NCBI GenBank assembly: GCA_016840025.1
Contig: JAEOTF010000264.1
Location: 1 to 18,632 of the forward strand
Length of the DNA: 18,632 nt
Direction of reading: 5' to 3'
Source: Candidatus Hodarchaeota archaeon
GTDB lineage: Archaea; Asgardarchaeota; Heimdallarchaeia; Hodarchaeales; YT1-039
Both the position numbers and the translations under genes were made by a program. Below the pieces are notes generated by a model that ran no database searches, was not told where the DNA came from, and was given only the letters and a program-made list of their open reading frames with translations. Below are positions 14,053 to 18,632 of the stretch, piece after piece (positions within the stretch are counted from its first letter, which is position 1; the number at the start of each line of letters is the position of its first letter).

Positions 14053-14129
14053 TTGTCATACAATTGACAATATATAAGGATTGTTATTTTGTTATTATTA
14101 TGACAATAAATATAAAAAGGGAAATTCCC
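14053..14129. promoter_or_regulatory. divergent promoter with inverted repeat operator candidates
   Basis: An inverted repeat TTGTCA-6 bases-TGACAA (14053-14070) abuts a TATA-like ATATATAAGG (14070-14079), which reads as a TATA box on either strand. The half site TGACAA recurs at 14101-14106, directly before a second TATA-like AATATAAAAA (about 14109-14119). An 11-base palindrome GGGAAATTCCC (14119-14129) follows. The site layout fits a regulator that covers the promoters of both divergent genes; the TrmB-family protein encoded at 14152 is the obvious candidate. Confidence 0.5.
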
Positions 14130-14151
14130 TAACTATACGGATGAAAGATCC

Positions 14152-15564
14152 ATGGATTGGCAACGATATTTAGAGGATGAGTTTGAAGAACTCGAAAACT
14201 CCCTAAAAAAAAGCTCACTCTTAGTGAAAGATGATTTTAAGGTATATTTACTTCTTCTCGAATCTGGGCAAGAGATGATCGGTAGTCAACTACTCGAGAA
14301 ACTTCCTGATCTCAAACGAACTCATGTTTATTCCATCCTAACTCGGCTTCAAAATCAAGGGTGGATTGAAATCACTAATCCAAGAAAAAGACCTGCAAAA
14401 TATCGTGCTCTAGATCCTCTTCGATCTGTAGAACAAATAATAGGGGAGCAGGAAGATCGACTAGAGAAATTAAAAAAACTCAGGGATTATATTAAAGATA
14501 CAGTTTTACCCGCAATTAAGGAGACCCCACTGTTTGGTGGCAGAATCTCTAGTACTTATCTTATTTCTAATCCTGAAGACCTTTATCAGCAACTATATGA
14601 AATGTTATCTGTTGCACAAGATCGTATTATGGCCCATTGTCCAATTTCAACTATTATTAAACTCAAAAATCCTCTTATTGAAGCTATTGACAGAATATTA
14701 AAGAATTATACTTCTGAAAAAGAAATAACAACTCTGTGGGATATCCAGGTTGACCATCTTGCAATAACTGCAGTTACTGATCAAAAAGAACTTGATTTGG
14801 ACTTACCTATTAGAATAGCTTTAGATCCCAATGCTTTACACTCTGAAATGTTTGTAATAGACAATACAGTTATTATATATCTTATAGATGCACCAAAGCT
14901 CCCTTCGGGGATTCGAATAGGTCTTGGGTTACGAATTGAAGATATCTCCGTTGCTAACGGATATGCACATCTTCTTTCACATATTTTTGAAGAGACATGG
15001 ATATTTGGGTTACCTCAACCAGATATTGATTCCATCATTACCCCAATCATGGATGATCCTGACATTAAAGCAGCAATGGAAAAACTATTTCACGAGGGTT
15101 GGAAATTCCTTTCAGAGCATTCAGATCCAAGTTATCCTCATATTGGGCTCGTTTCACCCGAGGAAGTGTTTGGTCCGTTTCGTGAATGCGGTATTGTCTA
15201 TGATCCTTTTCAAGACGATGAAGACATTAGTAAGAGAATTCAACGACATTTTGATATAACCGCACGAATCTTTAAAGAAGAAGCAGAAAGAGAAGGGAAT
15301 CTGAAAGCAACGTTTTTTGATGGAAAAAATGATGTTTTGGGTATAGAATGCCTTACACGCCATCTAACAATTGACTTTCCTGAAAAATGGCAAAGAGAAG
15401 GGATATTACAAGGAATACCTGAGTCTGTATACGGTCCGAAAACTACAACAGATCCTCCAAGTATTGTTGCTTTCAATTATAAAGACCGTGCAGCGGTAGT
15501 AGTATGGGCGGTGAATCCGCTAAATGTCCTAACGATCATGAAAACGATACTAAACATTACTTAA
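14152..15564 (+). CDS. TrmB-family transcriptional regulator
   Basis: This 470-residue protein has an N-terminal winged helix-turn-helix (about 24-90). Its 'LLLLESGQEMIGSQLLEKLPDLKRTHVYSILTRLQNQGWIEI' is typical of the TrmB domain (PF01978), with 'RKRPAKYRALDP' as the wing. A short coiled coil (95-120) leads to a long alpha/beta effector part; TrmB proteins bind sugars or other ligands there. The region 300-470 has no motif I recognise, and is longer than in the sugar-binding TrmB proteins of Pyrococcus/Thermococcus. It diverges from the exporter operon, with repeats TTGTCA/TGACAA between them, so repression or activation of the exporter and of itself is likely. The ligand could be the exported compound, by inference from this arrangement. 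The ATG at 14152 has only a weak ribosome binding site. Confidence 0.85.
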   Translation: MDWQRYLEDEFEELENSLKKSSLLVKDDFKVYLLLLESGQEMIGSQLLEKLPDLKRTHVYSILTRLQNQGWIEITNPRKRPAKYRALDPLRSVEQIIGEQEDRLEKLKKLRDYIKDTVLPAIKETPLFGGRISSTYLISNPEDLYQQLYEMLSVAQDRIMAHCPISTIIKLKNPLIEAIDRILKNYTSEKEITTLWDIQVDHLAITAVTDQKELDLDLPIRIALDPNALHSEMFVIDNTVIIYLIDAPKLPSGIRIGLGLRIEDISVANGYAHLLSHIFEETWIFGLPQPDIDSIITPIMDDPDIKAAMEKLFHEGWKFLSEHSDPSYPHIGLVSPEEVFGPFRECGIVYDPFQDDEDISKRIQRHFDITARIFKEEAEREGNLKATFFDGKNDVLGIECLTRHLTIDFPEKWQREGILQGIPESVYGPKTTTDPPSIVAFNYKDRAAVVVWAVNPLNVLTIMKTILNIT

Positions 15565-15827
15565 CAGTTAAATCACAATGTTCTGGAAAACCGTTAGATA
15601 GACGATTTTCATAGTGAGTCGAATAGTATTGAATCAGATATCGCTATTTGATACAAGTGGCTTTAACAGCTGTAATTTAAAAAAGTTAACAGGTCTGCAG
15701 AAAGAGCATTTTAAATAATTATTCTTTTTATAGAAAATTTAGTGTTCAACCTATCAGGCTAATTACTCTGAAACTATTTTCTAGTATCGGATCCAATTAT
15801 TTGAGAGTAAAATTAGAGGTGTTAAGT

Positions 15828-16469
15828 GTGAAAAAAAGAATTCTGTTCTCATTTCTTGTTTTGATCTTAATAATGCCTGTATCTGGTCATGCTAAACCTG
15901 TTAGTGTAAGCTTGGCCAATCCTACCCTTGATAGTGATTTAACTGGATGGACAGTTACAGGAAATTCTACGGATGTTTTCCAATATAGCACATTTAGTCC
16001 GTATAGTGGAGCAGGTTGTGCATATGTTTCTACAACCTCTGCTGGTTCTCGTTGGACTGAGATCAATCAAACCCTCTCACCAATTTCTGCGGGAAATGAT
16101 CTGAATTTCACGGTATGGATAAATACGAATTGGGAAACTAGTCTTCATCCATCGGCTACTCTTTTCATCCAGTGGTTAGATGATCTTAACAATCAGATTG
16201 GCACAAACGAGACTACAACAGCACTTGATGTCTTCCCCTTTGAGCAATTTTCCGTTAATGGGACTGCTCCAGCTTTAACTACCAAAGCAAACGTCGGTAT
16301 AAGAGCAGTACTTAATGATAATGGTAATTGGGTTAAGGTCGACGAATTTGGGGTTACTGGTGAAGCTCTCGCTGAATTTTCTGAAAGCACGGTAGTAACA
16401 ACGGTAACATTTCTGATATTTTCGAGTGTTGCTGTTCTAGTAATCAGGAGAAAACCACCGAAAATATAG
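15828..16469 (+). CDS. secreted jelly-roll (CBM-like) protein with C-terminal membrane anchor
   Basis: The start is GTG 15828, because GAGGTG (15816-15821) lies 6 bases upstream; a longer frame from TTG 15801 has nothing comparable. The result is a 213-residue protein opening with a clean signal peptide, MKKRILFSFLVLILIMPVSGHA. The next 150 residues resemble carbohydrate-binding jelly rolls (CBM_4_9-like): 'NPTLDSDLTGWTVTGNSTDVFQYSTF', 'GAGCAYVST', 'INQTLSPISAGNDLNFTVWI', 'WVKVDEFGV'. The tail is Ala-Glu-Phe-Ser followed by a hydrophobic helix and RRK, similar to a PEF-CTERM signal with the Pro replaced. A TATA-like TTTTTATAGA box lies at 15725-15734. It probably binds glycans at the cell surface; ligand unknown. 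It converges with the next gene. Confidence 0.75.
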   Translation: MKKRILFSFLVLILIMPVSGHAKPVSVSLANPTLDSDLTGWTVTGNSTDVFQYSTFSPYSGAGCAYVSTTSAGSRWTEINQTLSPISAGNDLNFTVWINTNWETSLHPSATLFIQWLDDLNNQIGTNETTTALDVFPFEQFSVNGTAPALTTKANVGIRAVLNDNGNWVKVDEFGVTGEALAEFSESTVVTTVTFLIFSSVAVLVIRRKPPKI

Positions 16470-16505
16470 GAGCAAAGATTTTCCAGCTTGGAGTAGCGAA
16501 AATAG

Positions 16506-16523
16506 ATGATAGTTCCTCATCAT
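16506..16523. terminator. small hairpin between convergent genes
   Basis: ATGAT (16506-16510) pairs with ATCAT (16519-16523) over an 8-base loop, followed on the plus strand by a T-rich run. It lies between the stops of two convergent genes, and its second arm touches the last codon of the minus-strand gene. The stem is short. Confidence 0.25.
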
Positions 16524-17159
16524 TTATTTTCTCTTACTAAATTGCTCCCAGAAGTAAGCAAGACCCATTCCACATGACAAAGCAATAATAGAAGTACCAA
16601 CATAGAATACTAGACGTGAAACTCTTGGAAGAACATTGGGATTATCTGTGTTAGCAGATACTTCTTCAGAAATGGTGACTGTAGTGGTTGTTGCAATGAC
16701 GGATCTCAATTTATAGGTTATCAGTTGTTCTACACCGATTAGGTGTATGATTATTGTGTCAGTTATTTTTGAATGAGCTCGTTTTAGTGGTACAAGATTA
16801 AAAGTTAGGTCTCTAGATAACCACGCAAGACAATTATCACCATTTGCATTATGACTTAGCAGAACAAACACATGGATCGGTAGAATAGACATATTGGTTG
16901 TTTGGGCAATAAGGGCGAAATCATGCTCCTCACACCCCCCTCCGTAGGATACCTTTAATGTCAAGTTGTCCCCTCGAAGAACTACCTTATTAATACTGAC
17001 CTGATCCCTTGGAGCAGTTAGGAATAGCTCGTCGTCTAAAATAATTTTTGGGTCGTCAGCGTTGTTAATAGCTGCTATAAGGTTAATATTGAGATGAATG
17101 GCACTTGCTATTAGAATAATCCCGAAAATTGCCGGATAATATTTACTCTTTGAAACCAA
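16524..17159 (-). CDS. membrane-anchored secreted protein with Gly-Gly-Cys-Glu-Glu-His signature
   Basis: This 211-residue protein begins with TTG 17159, with a GTGAG-type ribosome binding site about 6 bases upstream. Residues 9-29 ('AIFGIILIASAIHLNINLIAA') form a signal segment. The ectodomain carries 'SYGGGCEEHDFALIAQ' and 'LLSHNANGDNCLAWLSRDLTFNLVPL', a pair that recurs in many bacterial and archaeal secreted proteins of unknown function. The two Cys residues there could form a disulfide or bind a ligand. A second hydrophobic helix (about 184-206) and SKRK end the protein, so it sits outside with a short cytosolic tail. I do not recognise a function. It diverges from the GTPase gene across 130 bases, which leaves room for a shared promoter region. 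Confidence 0.7.
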   Translation of the reverse strand: MVSKSKYYPAIFGIILIASAIHLNINLIAAINNADDPKIILDDELFLTAPRDQVSINKVVLRGDNLTLKVSYGGGCEEHDFALIAQTTNMSILPIHVFVLLSHNANGDNCLAWLSRDLTFNLVPLKRAHSKITDTIIIHLIGVEQLITYKLRSVIATTTTVTISEEVSANTDNPNVLPRVSRLVFYVGTSIIALSCGMGLAYFWEQFSKRK

Positions 17160-17202
17160 TCTTTCTCACGTTTAACTGCAAGGTTAATATTGAAGTACTT
17201 CC

Positions 17203-17247
17203 TTTCCGTAGGAAAACTGCAAAATTACTGTAAAAGAAAATATAAAA
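17203..17247. promoter_or_regulatory. promoter region between secreted protein and GTPase genes
   Basis: An AAAATATAAAA box (17237-17247) lies about 43 bases before the GTPase ATG and would place transcription start near 17272. Upstream, TTTCC-GTA-GGAAA (17203-17215) is a perfect inverted repeat in the gap between the divergent genes and could bind a regulator of either. No regulator is encoded beside it. Confidence 0.4.
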
Positions 17248-17289
17248 CACTTACTAATTTCATTGAAAGGATAATAAAGGGATTTTACG

Positions 17290-18222
17290 ATGAAGAACAT
17301 TCGACTCCTACTTTATGGCTTGGAAAATAGTGGAAAGTCTACTCTCATTAGTTCATTTCAAAACGGTCGTTTTACAGTGGGTTCTCCTTCTACAGCTCAA
17401 CAGGTCACTGATCTCTCTTTTGAGGATAATTTCACGTTTACTATCTACGAAGTCGGTGGTAGAAAAGAGGTACGGAAATTTGTAACTGAAGCTATTGATC
17501 ACGCTGATGCTCTCCTTTTTCTTATTGACGGAACTGATGATAAGCACCTCGACGAAATGAAAGAAGAATTTGATAAGCTCCTCGATCATGCTCAATCAGT
17601 TGGTAAACCTTTAGTTGTCCTCTTTCATAAAACAGATATCGCTCGTATTCATCCTTCCTATGCTGTTGATCGATTAAAAATTCTTAATATTTATGACCGA
17701 CCTCATCAAGTGTTTTCTACTACTGCGAAAGAACCACAGTCTTTTTTACCAGTCCTTAAATGGATCAAGGATCGTTTGACTGAAGATTTCTTTCCTATTC
17801 AAGATAAATATACACGGCTCCTCACTCTTTCCATCCTTGATATGCTGGAGGCTGAAGAGAAAGGACTTTCAGTATTAGCGATTCTAGGTCAATTAGAGAT
17901 CATGTCTCGAACAGGGCAGGTAGAATATCATAGAGATAAAATCTTCTCAGTTCTCCGTAAATTGATTGCAAATGCCGAGATCGAGTATAAAAGCTTCCTT
18001 CAAGTTTGGAAAATAACTCAAAAAGGAAAAGAAAAATTGAAAAGTTCTGATCTTACTAAAGGTGATAAATTTGAGAAACTTAGAGAAGTTCTTGTTGGCA
18101 CTGAATCTAGTTCCTCAGGAAAAAGCAAATCAGGAAGTGAGGCTAGTGAATCAGAAGTACTTGAAGAATTTTCTTTAGATGAGTTAGGAGAGTTATTGAA
18201 AAAAACCGAAAGAAAGGAGTAG
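17290..18222 (+). CDS. Arf/Ras-like small GTPase with C-terminal winged-helix-like domain
   Basis: This 310-residue protein opens with a small-GTPase domain (1-165). G1 is G10-LENSGKS17 and G5 is 'STTAK' (143-147). Two elements depart from the norm. G3 reads E54-V-G-G-R58 where Arf proteins have DxGGQ, so the metal-contacting Asp is Glu and the catalytic Gln is Arg. G4 is 'HKTD' (113-116) instead of NKxD. GTP hydrolysis is probably slow or needs help from a partner. A second region (about 170-250) is helical with 'ILDMLEAEEKGLSVLAILGQLEI', 'DKIFSVLRKLIANAEIEY', 'WKITQKGKEKL', a pattern of winged helix-turn-helix domains of the PadR/MarR kind. A Ser/Glu-rich acidic tail follows (270-310). Asgard archaea carry many such GTPases; one joined to a winged helix is less common. 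It stands 3 bases before the next gene. Confidence 0.85.
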   Translation: MKNIRLLLYGLENSGKSTLISSFQNGRFTVGSPSTAQQVTDLSFEDNFTFTIYEVGGRKEVRKFVTEAIDHADALLFLIDGTDDKHLDEMKEEFDKLLDHAQSVGKPLVVLFHKTDIARIHPSYAVDRLKILNIYDRPHQVFSTTAKEPQSFLPVLKWIKDRLTEDFFPIQDKYTRLLTLSILDMLEAEEKGLSVLAILGQLEIMSRTGQVEYHRDKIFSVLRKLIANAEIEYKSFLQVWKITQKGKEKLKSSDLTKGDKFEKLREVLVGTESSSSGKSKSGSEASESEVLEEFSLDELGELLKKTERKE

Positions 18223-18225
18223 CAG

Positions 18226-18420
18226 ATGATTGAGAAGAGTTTAGGTAAAGAATCTTATTCTCCAGATCCTGAAGCCCGTAAAATTATCTCTGAAGTTATC
18301 AAAAAAAGGAAAAGTCTTCCATGGCGGAAAAAGATTCGAGAAGCTTTAGAGTACCCAGATCCTGATATTGATGAATACAAAATTACAAAATGGATTGATT
18401 TAAGTGAAGATAAGTCTTGA
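18226..18420 (+). CDS. small antitoxin-like protein upstream of PIN toxin frame
   Basis: This 64-residue charged protein (Lys, Glu, Arg-rich; 'EARKIISEVIKKRKSLPWRKKIREALEYPDPDIDEYKITKWIDL') is small and helical in its first half. Its ATG follows AAAGGAG at 6-7 bases, a strong ribosome binding site lying across the end of the GTPase gene. The next frame on the same strand, overlapping its last 17 bases, begins as a PIN-domain toxin, so it is probably the antitoxin of a VapBC-type module. No known antitoxin fold is recognised. The 3-base gap to the GTPase gene means the two may share a transcript, although the functions look unrelated. Confidence 0.6.
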   Translation: MIEKSLGKESYSPDPEARKIISEVIKKRKSLPWRKKIREALEYPDPDIDEYKITKWIDLSEDKS

Positions 18421-18632
18421 TAGCAATGTTTTTCGAGGTCAGGATTTCATAGACTGGCTACAAGAAAGAAAATAAAGACTTTGGATTTTTCTTTCAGTTA
18501 TTTGCGCCTTAGAAACTTATCATTGGTACAATATTCGTGGAATATCAAAGGATCTATTTGAAAAAGACCTACAGGCTATGAATGCAACCATCAATGATAT
18601 AACATTCGCAGATATTTATCAAATAAGTGCTA
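18404..18632 (+). pseudogene. PIN-domain (VapC-like) toxin with in-frame TAA, cut by window end
   Basis: From GTG 18404 (overlapping the antitoxin-like gene by 17 bases) the frame reads MKISLDSNVFRGQDFIDWLQERK, then TAA at 18473-18475. It then continues in the same frame to the window end with RLWIFLSVICALETYHWYNI and further residues. The first part has the PIN opening Asp in 'SLDSNVF'; the part after the stop has the Glu of 'ALETYHW', as in VapC-type nucleases. Because the frame is the same before and after, a single substitution is the simplest explanation. The toxin is then inactive, or the stop is a sequencing error. The rest lies outside the window. Confidence 0.6.

Overview
The window is AT-rich archaeal DNA. 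Promoters look archaeal: TATA-like boxes lie about 25 bases before likely transcript starts. Several starts are GTG or TTG with GGAGG or GAGGTG Shine-Dalgarno sequences. There is a TrmB-type regulator, several VapBC-like and zinc-finger toxin-antitoxin parts, and many secreted proteins held by one C-terminal membrane helix. An Arf/Ras-like small GTPase joined to a winged-helix-like region (17290-18222) makes an Asgard archaeon, perhaps of the Heimdallarchaeia, my best guess. That placement is inference; no rRNA or other marker gene is present.

Left end (1-1840): the end of an extracellular beta-sandwich-type protein with a hairpin/T-tract terminator, then a GC-rich structured segment (about 675-900) whose short motifs recall domain I of a group II intron. 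Next comes a minus-strand DUF4258/YgiT-type toxin-antitoxin pair, then a solo IS200/IS605-type right end (about 1700-1798) with no tnpB nearby. A beta-propeller/lectin-like gene (1840-3108) begins 42 bases past that end, lacks a signal peptide, and ends in a PEF-CTERM-like sorting tail.

Centre (3154-11862): an N-acyl-D-amino-acid deacylase (minus) and a GNAT acetyltransferase (plus), then two large minus-strand surface proteins. One has a right-handed beta-helix, twelve thrombospondin-type-3 calcium repeats, a membrane helix and a cytosolic helical tail. The other is a complete seven-repeat FG-GAP propeller on a Ser/Thr-rich stalk. A cytosolic serine beta-lactamase-like hydrolase and an orphan VapB-like antitoxin follow.

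Right end (12029-18632): a two-gene ABC-2 exporter operon (minus) diverges from a TrmB-family regulator (plus). They share a 158-base promoter region with an inverted repeat next to a TATA box, so the regulator probably controls the exporter and itself. Then come a secreted jelly-roll-like protein, a membrane-anchored protein with a Gly-Gly-Cys-Glu-Glu-His signature, the GTPase fusion, a small antitoxin-like gene 3 bases after it, and a PIN-toxin frame with an in-frame TAA that runs off the window.

Taken together, the window mixes a surface-display set (five to six ectodomain genes, two with PEF-like tails) with mobile-element and toxin-antitoxin debris and one GTPase-linked signalling gene. 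No defence locus or CRISPR array was seen.
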